Part shown: piece by piece, positions 9,222-19,915 of the stretch | Layout of the letters: each line of letters opens with the position of its first letter | How positions within the stretch are numbered: the stretch's first letter is position 1 | Assembly: GCA_963843275.1 (NCBI GenBank) | Contig: CAWJJM010000010.1 | Coordinates: 1 to 64,000, forward strand | DNA length: 64,000 nucleotides | Source of the DNA: CAWJJM01 sp963843275 | GTDB taxonomy: Bacteria; Acidobacteriota; Thermoanaerobaculia; Multivoradales; JBCCEF01 | Direction: 5' to 3' | Translations under genes and position numbers: made by a program | The notes under the pieces: model-generated | Told to the model about the DNA's origin: nothing | The model's input: only the letters and a program-made list of their open reading frames with translations | Database searches by the model: none

Positions 9222-10950
9222 GGCTCGGGCTCGCCGTCCCCCGGCGGCCCGCACGCTCGGCTCGATCGCCCGCGGCGAGCGCTCGACCAGCAGGCCGTGG
9301 TCCATGACGAAGACCCGGTCGCACACCTCGAGCGGCTGCGGCCGGTGGGAGACGATGACCAGGGTCACCTTCCTCTGAGCGAGCGAGAGTCGCCAGGATG
9401 GCGGCCTCGGACTCGCGGTCGAGCGCGCTCGTCGGCTCGTCGAGGATCAGGAGCTGGGGGTCGCCGAGAAGCGCCCTGGCGATGCTCAGCCGCTGCCGCT
9501 GACCGCCCGAGAAGCCCTCGCTCCGGGGGCCGATCTCGGCGGCGTAGCCGAGCGGCAGCGGCGCAACGAAGTCGTGGACGTGCGCCGACGTCGCGGCGCG
9601 CTCGACGGCCTCCTGGGGGTGCTCGCGGCGGAAGAAGCGGATCGCGTCGGAGATCGTGCCGCGCGGAGACCCGCGACTCCTGGGGGACGAAGGCCACCCG
9701 CGAGCGCCAGTCCCGGCGCGAGATCTCCGAGAGCGGCACCCCGTCGACCCGGATCTCGCCCTCGGTCGGCTCGTACATCTGCAGCAGGAGCTGGACGAGG
9801 CTGGTCTTGCCGGACCCCGAGGGGCCGATGACGCCGACCACCTCCCCCCTGCGCAGCCGGAAGGACACCGACCGCAGGGCCGGGGCATCGCCCCGCGGGT
9901 AGCGGAACGTCACGTCGTCGAAGGCGATCTCCTCGAACTCCGCCAGCCGCTCGATCCCCTCGGGGTCGCGGTTGCTCTCGTAGAGATGGAGCTTGCGCTG
10001 CAGGCTCTCGAGCCACGGCAACGCCTCCCCGATCTGCTGATAGGTGTTCTGGACGCCCTGGGCGTAGCCGAGCGCCCGCAGCAGGATGAGGACCGCCGCG
10101 CCCACCGACGCGAGGCTGCCCGTGGCGGTCTTCGCAACCAGCAGGATGGTGCCGATCGCGATCACCGCGGCGCCGGCGCGGAAGAGCACCGGCGCCACCC
10201 GGAGCAGGAAGCGGCTCCAGTAGTACGCGGCCGACGACCGCTCGATGACCGGCGTCAGCGCCTGCTCGACCCGCGACCCGACATCGAAGAGCCGGATCTC
10301 CCGCGCATGGGCGACGCTCTCGGCGACCGCCTCCGTGAACTCGAGGTTGGCGCCGGTCTGGACGGCGGCCTGCCGGCGCGCCGCGCGGGTCAGCGGACGG
10401 GAGAGGCCGAGCAGCACGACGACGGCCCCCACGGCGAGGAGCGCGGCGTGGAAGTCGACGATGAACGCGGCGATGGCCATGACGAGGAAGCTCGCGGCGT
10501 TGACCAGGCCGGATGCGAAAATCGTGAGGGCGTTCGCGACGCGGGAGGACTGGGTGGTGAGGAGCTCCTGGAGGTGACCCTCGGCGTCCACAGCCTGGAC
10601 CTCCCAGCGGGGCGCCAGGTAGGCGTGGAGCGCGCGGCAACCGGATGGCGGTGAAGCTCTCGCCGCGGCGCGGGCGAGAAGATGACTCGCGCCGGTTTCG
10701 AGCAGCAAGATCACCACGACCGCGCTGAGCCCGAGCAGGGACGCCTCGGTGAGTGACAGGTCGAACCGGAAGGCGGGTACGTCGAAGCTGCCAAGCCCGG
10801 CCGCGGAGACCGCCAGCTTCACGATGAGCACGAGCAGCGCGGCCTGGACCGCCCCCGCCAGGCCCGGACAGCACGACGATGGCGATCAGGGTGCCCCGCG
10901 GACAGGGCAGCTCGCGCAGGAAGCGCCAGAGGTCGCGATCGGTCGCTCAC
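9218..10950 (-). CDS. ABC exporter, fused permease and ATPase (frameshifted)
   Basis: Type IV ABC half-transporter of MsbA/PglK architecture. The membrane domain has about six helices (for example AALLVLIVKLAVSAAGL, VVVILLLETGASHLLA, AASFLVMAIAAFIVDF). The ATPase domain has Walker A GPSGSGKTS, the signature SGGQRQRLSIARALL, Walker B LLILDEPTSALD and switch His in VIVSHRP. Frame changes lie near 10935, 10870, 10640, 9660 and 9380. The start GTG 10950 overlaps the upstream stop (GTGA), and the stop overlaps the methyltransferase start. In this context it is a candidate flippase for the lipid-linked oligosaccharide, as PglK is in pgl loci, although lipid or peptide export cannot be excluded. Confidence 0.8.
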
Positions 10951-11867
10951 AGCGCCTCCCGGCGGAACGGTCGGGATCGGCGCCCGCAGCGGCAGACTGC
11001 CGGCGGCCAGTCCGCTCGCCACGCTCAGCGTCCACAGCCAGCGCGGGCCGCCGCTCGCGCAGAGCCGAGGTGGCCGACCTTGCGCAACAACCACAACCAG
11101 CGGCGCATGCCGCCGGTCGGGGCCAGAGGACCGATTCCGTCGGCGCGCAGGCGTCACTCAGCCTGGCGGTCGACAGGCCGTAGCGAAGTCCCTGCTTCAT
11201 CATGCCCGCCCACGTGTCCGCGAAGGCGGTAATGCACCACGGCCGCCGGGTTCCAGCCGAACCGATAGCCCGAACGCCACGCCCGATAGCAGAGCTCGAG
11301 GTCCTCGGCCGGCGGCCACGAAGAATCGAAACCCCCGAGGTCGAAGAAGACCTCTCGGCGCACTCCGAGATTGCACCCACTGGCCGCGGGAAACACGCCG
11401 CGGAAGAGAATCGGCTCGGTCGCCCATCGCCGGCCGCGGCTGGAGGCGAAGCGGGGGGAGTTCAGCCGGTCGAGATCCAACGGGCCCGCTCGCGACGTCC
11501 GCTTCGACCAGCGCCTCCAGACAGGCTCGCGACCCACCGCGGACCCACGGCATCGTCCGCGTCGCAGAAGAGCAGGGCCCCCGCCGTCGCGGCTCGCGCG
11601 CCCGTGTTCCGTGCATGGCTCGGGCCCGGCCGCGTCCATCGCCTCGACCGTGCGGAAGTCGCTCACGGGCGTCCCCGTCCGTCGACGGCAACCCTGCGTT
11701 CGCCACCTCCTCTGCCGCCTGCGCGTGGTTCAGCGCCAGGAGGACCTCGAACGCGCCGCCGACCTGCTGCGCGCAGAGGGCCTGCAAGCTGCTCGGGAAG
11801 GTCCCTCGCTCGCGGTCCCACCGGAACGACGACGGAGGCGATGCAGGCGATCAGGGGCTGCCGACAC
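10947..11867 (-). CDS. Family 2 glycosyltransferase, first gene of the leftward operon (several frameshifts)
   Basis: Fragments of one GT2 protein appear in turn in three frames: IACIASVVVPVGPRARDLPEQ, then LQALCAQQVGGAFEVLLALN, ALLFCDADD-like coding around 11570, LDLDRLNSPRFASSRG, GVFPAASGCNLGVRREVFF, PPAEDLELCYRAWRSGYRFGWN and a C-terminal MMKQGLRYGLSTARL. The start is uncertain: GTG 11867 works if one base is removed, and ATG 11926 opens a 35-residue extension. The stop at 10947 overlaps the ABC gene start. It faces a divergent glycosyltransferase gene, so the 11.87-12.03 kb gap probably carries promoters for both operons, although no clear consensus boxes are visible there. Confidence 0.6.
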
Positions 11868-12035
11868 GGAGAATATGCTCGTGAACAAGGTGGAATGTCA
11901 GCTTCCGACGCGGCCGAGAGGTGCATCGGACGGGGGGTGAGCCTAGTCCATCGGGACGCGGAGCGCCAGCGGACGAGCGGGGCCGCCGCCCGATGCTACG
12001 ATCGCTGGGCGCCGAGCCCGATTGCCGACGCCCCG

Positions 12036-13161
12036 ATGGTCGAGACCCTCCATATCTGCCACCTCATCAAGGGGCTCGGGCGTGGGGGCGCGGAGAGCCT
12101 CCTGCCGCAGACGATCCGCCGTCGCCGGCGACGGACTTCACCTACTCGGTCGGCTACTTCCTCCCCCACAAGGACGCCTTGGTCGGCGCCGTGCGCGCCG
12201 CCGGCGCGCCGGTCCACTGCTTCGACACCGCGACGACCGTGCGCCTCCTCCTCAGCGTGGCCGACGTCGCGCGCTGGCTCGAGGAGCAAGGGGCCGACCT
12301 GGTCCACGCCCACTTGCCCGTGGCCGGGCGTCGTGGCCCGTCTTGCCGGCGCGCCTCGCCAGCGTGCCGGTCGTCTACACCGAGCACAACCTCCAAGAAC
12401 GCTACCATCCGCTCACCCGGCGCGCCAACCTCGCCACCTGGCGCCTCCAACGGCGGGTGATCGCCGTCTCGGCGGAGGTCGCGGAGTCGATCCGCCGCCA
12501 TGCCGGGGGGAGGGTTCCGGTGGAGACCGTCCGCAACGGCATCGAGGTCGACCATCCCCCGGTGGCGCCGCAGGAAGCCGCGGCGGTGCGGGAGCGCCTC
12601 GCCCTGGCGCCCGATTCCCCGGTGGTCGGCACGGTCGCCGTCTTCCGCACCCAGAAACGGCTCGATCTCTGGCTCCGCGCCGCCTCCCGGTTGGCGGCGG
12701 ACGACCCGGCGCTGCGCTTCGTCCTGGTCGGCGACGGGCCGCTCCGCGGCGCGCTCGAGAGCCTCGCCGGGGAGCTCGGCCTCGCCGACCGGGTCCGCTT
12801 CCCCGGCCTGCAGCAGGACGTGCGGCCGTTCCTGGCCAACTTCGACGTGTACCTGATGTCGTCGCAGTTCGAAGGGCTGCCGCTGGCGCTGCTCGAGACG
12901 ATGGCGGCGGCGGTACCGCTGGTCGCGACCGCGGTCGGAGGGATCCCGGAGGTGGTCGCCGACGGCGTCGAGGGCCTGCTGGTGCCGCCGGGGGACGTCG
13001 AGGCGCTGGCCGGCGCCGTCCGGCGCCTGCTGGCGGACCGGACCGCGGCCGCGGCGATGGCCGCCGCCGCCCGGGAGCGCGTCCGGCGCGACTTCAGCGC
13101 CGCGCGCATGGCCGCGGAGGTCGAGGCCGTCTACCGGCGGGCGCTCGACGAGGGCCCCTGA
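12036..13161 (+). CDS. Family 4 glycosyltransferase (frameshifted start)
   Basis: Begins MVETLHICHLIKGLGRGGAE, where the glycine-rich turn is the GT4 donor loop, changes frame near 12120 (FTYSVGYFLPHKDALV) and near 12330, then runs unbroken with PVVYTEHNLQERYHPLTRR, VETVRNGIEVDHPP, VGTVAVFRTQKRLDLWLRA, FVLVGDGPLRGAL and YLMSSQFEGLPLALLETMA. The EGLPLALLE block holds the two conserved glutamates of the E-x7-E motif. It is the first gene of the rightward operon. The next gene starts one base after its stop. Corrected length is about 374 aa. Confidence 0.8.
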
Positions 13162-13162
13162 G

Positions 13163-14179
13163 GTGGCGGCCGCGCTGGTGCCGCTCGACGAGATCGCCGA
13201 GACGCGGATCGTGGAGCTCCTCGGCGCCGCCCTGGGTCCCGGCGCCGTGGAGCGGAGCCCCGCCTACTGGCGCTGGAAGCACGCGGAGAACCCGTTCGGC
13301 CGCTCGCCGGGCCTGGCGGCGGTCGCCGGCGACGAGCTGGTGGCGCTGCGGGTCTTCATGCGCTGGCGCTGGCGGGCCGGCGAGCGGACGGTCCCGGCGC
13401 TGCGGGCGGTGGACACCGCGACCCGTCCCGACTGGCGACGCCGGGGCCTGTTCCGCCGGCTCACCCTCGGGCTCATCGAACGCCTCGCCGACGAGGGCGC
13501 CGCCTTCGTGTTCAACACCCCGAACCGCACGAGCCGCGCCGGCTACCTCACCATGGGGTGGCGCGACGCGGGGCGACCACCGCTGCTCGTCCGGCCCCGG
13601 CGGCCGCTCCGCATGCTGGCGGCCCTGCTGCGGACGGGAGCGGCGAGAAGCTCCGCGGCCTCGCCGCCGCCGGCGCCGCTGCGCCCGGTCGGCGAGCTCC
13701 TCGCCGAGCCGGAGCTTCCCGGCTTCCTCGCCCGCTGGAGCCGGGGCGAGGAGCGCCTGCACACGCCGCGGGACGCCGCCTACCTGCGCTGGCGCTACGA
13801 TCGGGTCCCGGGCCTCTCCTACGGCGCTCTGTGGGAGCTCGACGGCGAGAGCGGCGCGCTGGCGGTGGGACGGCTGCGCGAGCGCCGCGGGCTGCGCGAG
13901 CTGGCGCTCGCCGAGCTCCTGGTGAGCGACGACGCGGCCGGGCGGCGCGCGGGAGCACGCCTGGCGGCGACCGCCGGACGGGTGCCGGGCGTCGACCACG
14001 CGGTGGCGATGGCGGCGTCGGGGCGTCCCGAGCGTCGGGCCCTCCTCGCCGGCGGCTTCCTCCCGGCGAGGCGATTGGCGCCGCGGCTGGTGGTGCGGCC
14101 GCTCCCCGCCGCCGGCGCGGCGGACGCCCCGGACGTGCGACACTGGTGCCCTTCCGTCGGGGACCTCGAGCTCTTCTGA
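13163..14179 (+). CDS. GNAT-like acyltransferase (glycan operon)
   Basis: An intact 338-aa protein beginning at GTG 13163, one base after the upstream stop. It resembles GNAT-fold proteins found in exopolysaccharide loci: a WRWKHAENPFG opening, VALRVFMRWRWRAG, VDTATRPDWRRRGLFRRL (the acetyl-CoA pyrophosphate loop R/Q-x-x-G-x-G/A, here RRRGLF), FVFNTPNRTSRAGYLTMGW, and a second related half with YLRWRYDRVPG. The role is probably N- or O-acylation of a sugar or amino sugar, but no substrate can be named. No frameshift is seen. Confidence 0.65.
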   Translation: MAAALVPLDEIAETRIVELLGAALGPGAVERSPAYWRWKHAENPFGRSPGLAAVAGDELVALRVFMRWRWRAGERTVPALRAVDTATRPDWRRRGLFRRLTLGLIERLADEGAAFVFNTPNRTSRAGYLTMGWRDAGRPPLLVRPRRPLRMLAALLRTGAARSSAASPPPAPLRPVGELLAEPELPGFLARWSRGEERLHTPRDAAYLRWRYDRVPGLSYGALWELDGESGALAVGRLRERRGLRELALAELLVSDDAAGRRAGARLAATAGRVPGVDHAVAMAASGRPERRALLAGGFLPARRLAPRLVVRPLPAAGAADAPDVRHWCPSVGDLELF

Positions 14180-14187
14180 CGCGACCG

Positions 14188-15445
14188 ATGATCTACAGTC
14201 TCTTCGCCACCTGCGTCGTCGGCCTCCTGGCACTGCTCCTCGCCCTCTTCCTGGCGCGCCGGCACGCCCTGCCGATCTCGACGCGGTTGCTCTTCGGCGG
14301 CCGTCGGCCTGCGGCTGCTCGGCGCCGCGGTCCGTTACCAGATCATCTTCCGCTTCTACCACGGTCTCGGCGATGCCTTCGGCTACTACTACGCCGGCGT
14401 CGGTTTCGCACGCGGTATCTGGCGTGGACAGATCTGGCCGCTTGTCCGTCGGGTACTGGCTCCCGTCCCGGGGGTGGTGGGGCACTCCGTTCATCAAGCA
14501 TCTGTCCGGTGTCCTCTTGGCGATGATCGGCCCGTCGCTTCCGCGCCGAGTTCGTGCTCTTCGCCCTGCTCGGCTTCCTCGGCGTCTACCTGGTCGGAAG
14601 TGCTCTTCCCAAGGTCCAGCCGGGCGTCACAGCCCACCGGCGCTTCGCCCTCTGGCTGTTCCTCTGGCCCTCGCTCTGGTTCTGGCCGTCGAGCGTCGGC
14701 AAGGAGGCGATCATCATGCTGGCCGTCGGCCTGACCACCTTCGGCTACGCCGGGCCGGCGCAACGGCATCCGTTGGCTGCCCTTCCTGGCCGGCATCGGC
14801 CTCGCCTTCTGCATCCGGCCGCACGTCGCCGCGGTGCTCGCCATGGCCGCGGTCACCGCCCACTGGCTGGGGAGCTGGCAGCGCTTCACCGCGCGCCGGG
14901 TCGTCGAGGCGCTGGTCGCCATCGGCCTGGCGATCTTCGCGGTGCAGGGGATGCTGGCGCAGTTCGGGCTCGGCGACGCCGACCTGGAAGGGGTCAAGGA
15001 GTTCGTCGAGTACCGCGGCGAGCAGACGCTGGAGGGCGGCAGCAACATCGGAACGGTGCCCCTGGGCCCGCAGGGCATCCCCCTCGCGTTCGTCAACGTG
15101 TGGATGCGCCCCTTCCCCTGGGAGGCGCACAACGCCACGGCGGCGGTCGCCGCGCTCGAGATGCTGCTCTTCTGGGGCCTGGTGGTGCGCCGCCGCCGGG
15201 CGGTCTGGTTGGCCCTGCGGCGCTGGCGCCGCCACCGCCTGCTGCGCTTCGCATTGCCGCTGCTCGGCGCCTACACCCTGATGATCGGCCTCGCCTTCGG
15301 CAACCTGGGGATCATCGCCCGCCAACGGGCGCCGATGTTCCCCTTCATGCTGCTCTTCGTGGCCGCGGCGCCCGACCCCGCGGCCGCCCGGCGCCAGCGG
15401 TCGGCCGGCGAGGTCTCCGCCGAGCCGGGCCGGAGAGCGGCGTGA
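14188..15445 (+). CDS. Polytopic membrane protein, candidate polysaccharide polymerase (Wzy-like), frameshifted
   Basis: About 418 residues after frame correction, with 9 to 10 hydrophobic helices. It starts MIYSLFATCVVGLLALLLALF; the frame changes near 14300, 14445, 14545 and 14755. It contains IIFRFYHGLGDAFGYYYAG, a WPSSVGKEAIIMLAVGL segment that recurs in uncharacterised membrane proteins of exopolysaccharide loci, a large loop with EGGSNIGTVPLGPQG, and a C-terminal helix with FGNLGIIARQRAPMFPF. Wzy polymerases are poorly conserved and recognised mainly by topology and context, so this call rests on both. The stop overlaps the deacetylase start (GTGA). Confidence 0.5.
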
Positions 15446-16258
15446 GCCTGGCGCGGCGGCTGGTCCGCCGCGCCCAGGGCTGGCTGCCGGCGGCCCGCGG
15501 GGAGGGCGCCACCCTGCTCGCCTACCACCTGGTCGGCGCCGGGACCGACTCCGTCGTCGACCTGCCGCTGGACCGCTTCCGCCGCCAGATGGACGAGCTG
15601 GCCGAAGGGGCGGAGGTGGTGCCGCTGGCCGCGGCGGTCGAACGGGTGGGCGCCGGCGCGCGCGGCCGGTCCCCGCCCGCTGGTCGTCCTCACCTTCGAC
15701 GACGCCTACGCCAACTTCCCCGAGGTCGTCCAGCCCGTGCTCGCGCAGCGCGGCCTGCCCGCCACGCTGTTCGTGCCGGTGGGCTTCGTCGCCGGCGAGG
15801 AGCCGGCACCCATCACCGGCACCGGTCACCTCCGCGCGGCCTCCTGGAGCGAGCTCGGCGCGCTGGCCGAAGCCGGCGTGGAGATCGGCTCCCACTCCTG
15901 GTCGCACGCCGAGCTTCCCTCTCTCCCCGACGGCCGGCTGCGGGACGAGCTGGCGCGCTCGCGAGCCCGGCTGGAGGAGGAGCTCCACCGTCCCGTGACG
16001 TCCTTCTGCTACCCGCGCGCGATCTGGAGCCCGCGGGTCGAGAGCAGGGTCGCCGAGACGTACACGCTTGCCACCGTCGCCGGCGGCCGCCGGCTCACCC
16101 GGCGGACCCTGCACCCGCACCGCCTGCCCCGGGTGCCGGTACGCCGCGACGGCCCCGCCTCGCTGCGGCCCCTCCTCGCCGCACCGGTCTGGCTCGAGGA
16201 GTGGATCGCGGACCGCGTGCGGCGGCTCGCACGCCTCGCGCGCCGCCGCACCGACTGA
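15442..16258 (+). CDS. Polysaccharide deacetylase, NodB/CE4 family (frameshifted)
   Basis: A carbohydrate esterase 4 protein that removes N- or O-acetyl groups from a glycan using a metal. Motif 1 is LTFDDAYANF with the catalytic Asp and metal Asp, motif 2 is IGSHSWSHAEL with the two metal His, and motif 3 is near FCYPRAIW. It begins at GTG 15442 with SLARRLVRRAQGW and ATLLAYHLVG. One extra base near 15668 separates the first 75 residues from the catalytic core. Its position behind the Wzy-like gene suggests editing of the polymer or its lipid-linked precursor. Confidence 0.8.
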
Positions 16259-16293
16259 GCTTCCTCTCCCGCTTGCGAGAGAATGGCCCTCCG

Positions 16294-17424
16294 ATGGCCC
16301 ACCTCGTCTACGCCGTGACCCATCCGATGACCGCGCGCTGGCTGCTGCGCGGTCAGCTCCGCCATCTCGTGGAGCGCGGGCCACCGGGTGACCCTGGTGT
16401 GCGCCCCCGGGCCGGAGCTGGCGGAGGTGGCCGAGCGCGAGGGGGTCGAGGTGCGGACGGTGCCGATGCGGCGGGAGATGGCGCCGCTCGCCGACCTCGT
16501 GGCGCTGCTCCGCCTGACCCTCCTGCTCCGCCGCCTGCGGCCGGACGCGGTCAACGCCGGCACGCCGAAGGCGGGCCTGCTGGCGACGGTCGCGGCGCGG
16601 CTCGCCGGCGTGCCCGTGCGGCTCTACACCCTGCGGGGCCTGCGGCTGGAGACGGCGGGCGGGCTGCACGCCGCCTGCTGCGGGTCACCGAGCGGCTCGC
16701 GGCCGGCGCCGCGACGCGGGTGCTCTGCGTCAGCCCCAGCCTGCGCCGGCGGGCGCTCGAGCTGGGCCTGGCGCCGGCCGGCAAGCTCCGGGTGCTGGGC
16801 GAGGGCTCGTCGAACGGCATCGACGCGGCGCGCTGGGCCGACGCTGCGGCCGACGCCGCCGGCGGCGAGCGGCTGCGCGGCGAGCTCGGCCTGCCGGCCG
16901 GCTGCCGGGTGGTGGGCTTCGTCGGTCGGCTGACCCGCGACAAGGGGGTCGTCGAGCTGGTGGACGCGTTCGCCGGGCTCGCGCAGCGACCGCCCCGAGC
17001 TGCGCCTGCTCGTCGTGGGCGGCTTCGAGGCGGGCGACCCGGTGCCGGCGGCGGCCGAGCGTCGCCTGCGGGACGACCCGCGGGTGGTCCTCACCGGCTG
17101 GGTGGCGGACCCGGCGCCGTACTACGGGCTGATGGACGTGCTCGCCTTTCCTTCCCATCGCGAGGGCTTCCCCAATGCGCCGCTCGAGGCGGGCGCGGCC
17201 GGCATCCCCACGGTGGGGTTCGCGGTCACCGGCACCGTGGACGCGGTGGTCGACGGGGTGACCGGAGCCCTGGTGAGGCCGGGCGACGCCGCGGCGCTCG
17301 CCGCCGCCCTGGGCCGCTACCTGGACGATCCCGAGCTCGCCCGCCGCCACGGCGCGGCGGCGGGTCGGCGCGCCCGGGAGCGGTTCGCTCCGGAGCGGGT
17401 GTGGCAGGCGATGGAGGCCGAGCT
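16294..17424 (+). CDS. Family 4 glycosyltransferase (PglA/EpsD-like), frameshifted
   Basis: Begins MAHLVYAVTHPMTARWLLRGQ at ATG 16294. Frame changes near 16380, 16675 and 16988 separate blocks HRVTLVCAPGPELAEVAE, NAGTPKAGLLATVAARLAGV, LYTLRGLRLET, RVLCVSPSLRRRALELG, VVGFVGRLTRDKGVVELV and DVLAFPSHREGFPNAPLEA, the E-x7-E donor site. NAGTPKAGLL and YTLRGLR are typical of GT4 enzymes acting next to a PglC-like transferase, as PglA does. The final codons run in frame into the downstream sugar transferase, so the exact end is unclear; an out-of-frame TGA lies at 17422-17424. Confidence 0.75.
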
Positions 17425-18086
17425 GACCGCCCCCGGCGGCCGGACCGGCCCACCGCGGGGCCTCTACCCGCGCTTCGGCAAGCGTCTTCTCGACCTGGCG
17501 CTGGCTCTGCCGCTCGCGGCGGCGCTGGCACCCTGGTGCCTGCTGCTGGCCGCCGTGGTGCGCCTGCTGCTCGGAGCGCCGGTGCTCTTCCGCCAGCAGC
17601 GGCCCGGGGCGCGGCGGCCGGCCGTTCACCCTGCTGAAGTTCCGCACCATGACCGACGCCCGCGACGCGCGACGGCAAGCTGCTGCCCGATGCCGAGCGC
17701 CTCACCCGCTTCGGGCGCCTGCTGCGCCGCACCAGCCTCGACGAGCTGCCGGAGCTGTGGAACGTGCTGCGCGGCGACATGAGCCTGGTCGGGACCGCGG
17801 CCGCTGCTGATGCGAGTACCTCGACCGCTACACGCCGGAGCAGGCCCGCCGCCACGAGGTGCGGCCGGGGATCACCGGCTGGGCCCAGGTCAACGGTCGG
17901 AACGCCCTGTCCTGGGAGGAGAAGTTCGCGCTCGACGTCTGGTACGTCGACCACCTGAGCCTCCGCCTCGACCTGGCGATCCTGGCGCGGACCGTCGGCC
18001 AGATCCTGCACGGCCGCGGCGTGGCGGCGGCCGGCCACGCCACCATGCCGGAGTTCCGTGGCTCCCGCAGCGGGGGAGCGGCGTGA
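17411..18086 (+). CDS. pglC: Bacterial sugar transferase, PglC-like initiating enzyme (frameshifted)
   Basis: A monotopic phosphoglycosyl transferase that loads the first sugar phosphate onto the lipid carrier. After LYPRFGKRLLDLALAL comes one hydrophobic re-entrant helix, then LFRQQRPG, KFRTM, LPDAERLTRFGRLLRRTSLDELPEL (split by frame changes near 17615, 17670 and 17805), WNVLRGDMSLVGPRP, RYTPEQARRHEVRPGITGW and AQVNGRNALSWEEKF. The catalytic Asp-Glu dyad lies in SLDELPEL. No start codon lies between the upstream glycosyltransferase and LYPRF except ATG 17411, so the two are either overlapping or fused. The adjoining pglD- and pglE-like genes point to a bacillosamine-type substrate. Confidence 0.8.
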
Positions 18087-18731
18087 TGCGGGGGCGCGGA
18101 CCCGTGGCGGTGCTCGGCGCCGGCGGGCACGCCAAGGTGGTGGTGGCCACCCTGCGCGAGGCCGGCTGGCAGGTCGCGGTGGCGCTCGACGACGACCCGG
18201 CGCTGTGGGGCGGCGAGCTGCTCGGCGTGGAGATCGCGGGACCCGATCGGGAGCTGGCGCGGGCGCGGCATCGACCGGGCCGTGCTGGCGGTCGGCGACA
18301 ACCGCGACCGGCGGCGCCTGGCGACCGGGGCCGAGGCCGCGGGGCCGCCGGAGTGGGTCGTCGCGGTCCACCCGCGGGCCACGGTCGACCCGAGCGTGGA
18401 GCTCGGTCCCGGGACGGTGGTCTTCGCCGGCGCGGTCGTCCAGCCCGACACCGTGGTCGGCGCCCACGCCATCGTCAACACCGGTGCCACCGTCGACCAC
18501 GACGGCCGGATCGGCGACTTCGTCCACCTGGCGCCGGGCGTCCACCTCGCCGGCGGCGTGACCGTCGGCGAGGGGGCGCTGGTCGGCATCGGCGCCGCCG
18601 TGGTGCCCGGCGCGGTCGTCGGCGACTGGTCGGTGGTCGGCGCCGGCTCCCTGGTGCTGCGGGACGTGCTCACCGGCGCCATCGTGGCGGGCGTGCCGGC
18701 ACGCCCCCTGCCCGGCTCCCCCGAGCGGTAG
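18086..18731 (+). CDS. pglD: Sugar O/N-acetyltransferase, PglD-like (frameshifted)
   Basis: Left-handed beta-helix acetyltransferase. The N-terminal Rossmann-like part has VAVLGAGGHAKVVVATL, the hallmark of PglD/NeuD proteins that bind the UDP-sugar. The hexapeptide-repeat part has VVHPRATVDPSVELGPG-like repeats, then HAIVNTGATVDHDGRIGDFVHLAPG with the catalytic His (TVDHD), and VGIGAAVVPGAVVGD. Predicted to acetylate the 4-amino group of the UDP-amino sugar made by PglE. One extra base lies near 18265. ATG 18086 shares a base with the preceding stop. Length about 214 aa, normal for PglD. Confidence 0.85.
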
Positions 18732-18760
18732 GCGCCCGTCCCCGCGGCTACAATCCGCCC

Positions 18761-19888
18761 ATGCCGCGCCTCTACCTCTCCCCGCCCCACCTGAGCGGCC
18801 GCGAGCTCGAGCTGGTCGAGGAGGCGATGGCGTCGAACTGGATCGCTCCGCTCGGGCCGCAGGTCGACGCCTTCGAGGCCGAGCTGGCCGCGGCGACGGG
18901 AACGGCGCACGCCGCGGCCCTGTCGTCGGGGACGGCGGCGCTGCACCTGGCGCTGCTGCTGGCCGGGGTGGAGCGGGGCGACGCGGTGTGGTGCTCGGAC
19001 CTGACCTTCGTGGCCAGCGCCAACGCCGCCCTCTACTGCGGCGCCGAGCCGGTGTTCGTGGACGCCTCGGCGGCCACCTGGACGCTCGACCCCGCGCTGC
19101 TGGAGGAGGGCCTGGCCGACGCCGCGCGGCGGGGGCGGCCGCCGCGGGCGGTGGTCGCGGTCGACCTCTACGGGCAGTGCTGTGACTACGAGCGGATCGA
19201 AGCCGCCTGCGCCGAGCACGGTGTGGCTCTGATCGAGGACGCCGCCGAGGCGCTCGGCGCGTCCTGCGGCGATCGGCCGGCGGGCAGCTTCGGACGCTTC
19301 GCCACACTGTCCTTCAACGGCAACAAGATCATCACCACCTCCGGCGGCGGGGCGCTGGTGAGCGACGACGCCGCGGCGATCGCCCGCGCCCGCACGCTGG
19401 CCAGCCAGGCGCGCGAACCCGCGCCGCACTACGAGCACACCACGGTGGGCTACAACTACCGGCTGTCGAACGTGCTGGCGGCCCTGGGACGCGGCCAGCT
19501 CCAGACGCTCGGCGAGCGCGTCGCCGCGCGCCGGCGCAACTTCGATCGCTACCGCGAGCTCCTCGGCGACCTGCCGGGGCTGGCCTTCATGCCGGAGGCC
19601 GCCTACGGGCGGAGCAACCGCTGGTTGACGGTGATCCTGCTCGACCCCGACGCCTTCGGAGGCGACCGCGAGACGGTGCGCCGCGCGCTCGAGGCGGAGG
19701 ACGTCGAGGCGCGACCGGTGTGGAAGCCGATGCACCTGCAGCCGCTGTTCGCCGGACGGCGGGTGCTCGGCGGTGCCGTGGGCGAGGACCTCTTCGCCCG
19801 CGGGCTCTGCCTGCCGAGCGGGTCGAACCTCGGCGACGACGACCTCGAGCGGGTGGCGGGGATCGTGCGCTCAACCGCCTGCTGTTGA
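18761..19888 (+). CDS. pglE: DegT/DnrJ/EryC1 aminotransferase, PglE-like
   Basis: An intact 375-aa PLP-dependent aminotransferase. It starts PRLYLSPPHLSGRELELV, has the cofactor-binding SSGTAALHLALL, TFVASANAALYCGAEPVFVD, AVDLYGQCCDYE, LIEDAAEALG and the Schiff-base lysine in FNGNKIITTSGGG. SPPH at the N-terminus and LSSGTAA are typical of PglE and related enzymes that convert a UDP-4-keto-6-deoxy sugar to the 4-amino sugar. Together with the PglC-, PglD- and PglF-like genes it completes the route to UDP-di-N-acetylbacillosamine. It is followed by 27 bases before the convergent higA gene. Confidence 0.9.
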   Translation: MPRLYLSPPHLSGRELELVEEAMASNWIAPLGPQVDAFEAELAAATGTAHAAALSSGTAALHLALLLAGVERGDAVWCSDLTFVASANAALYCGAEPVFVDASAATWTLDPALLEEGLADAARRGRPPRAVVAVDLYGQCCDYERIEAACAEHGVALIEDAAEALGASCGDRPAGSFGRFATLSFNGNKIITTSGGGALVSDDAAAIARARTLASQAREPAPHYEHTTVGYNYRLSNVLAALGRGQLQTLGERVAARRRNFDRYRELLGDLPGLAFMPEAAYGRSNRWLTVILLDPDAFGGDRETVRRALEAEDVEARPVWKPMHLQPLFAGRRVLGGAVGEDLFARGLCLPSGSNLGDDDLERVAGIVRSTACC

Positions 19889-19915
19889 ACGGACCGTGCG
19901 ATCATCCTTCACGGC

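Noticed and set aside
14554..17637. A 1027-codon plus-strand frame
   Set aside because: It stitches pieces of the Wzy-like, deacetylase and GT4 genes in partly wrong frames; recognised motifs need frame changes within it.
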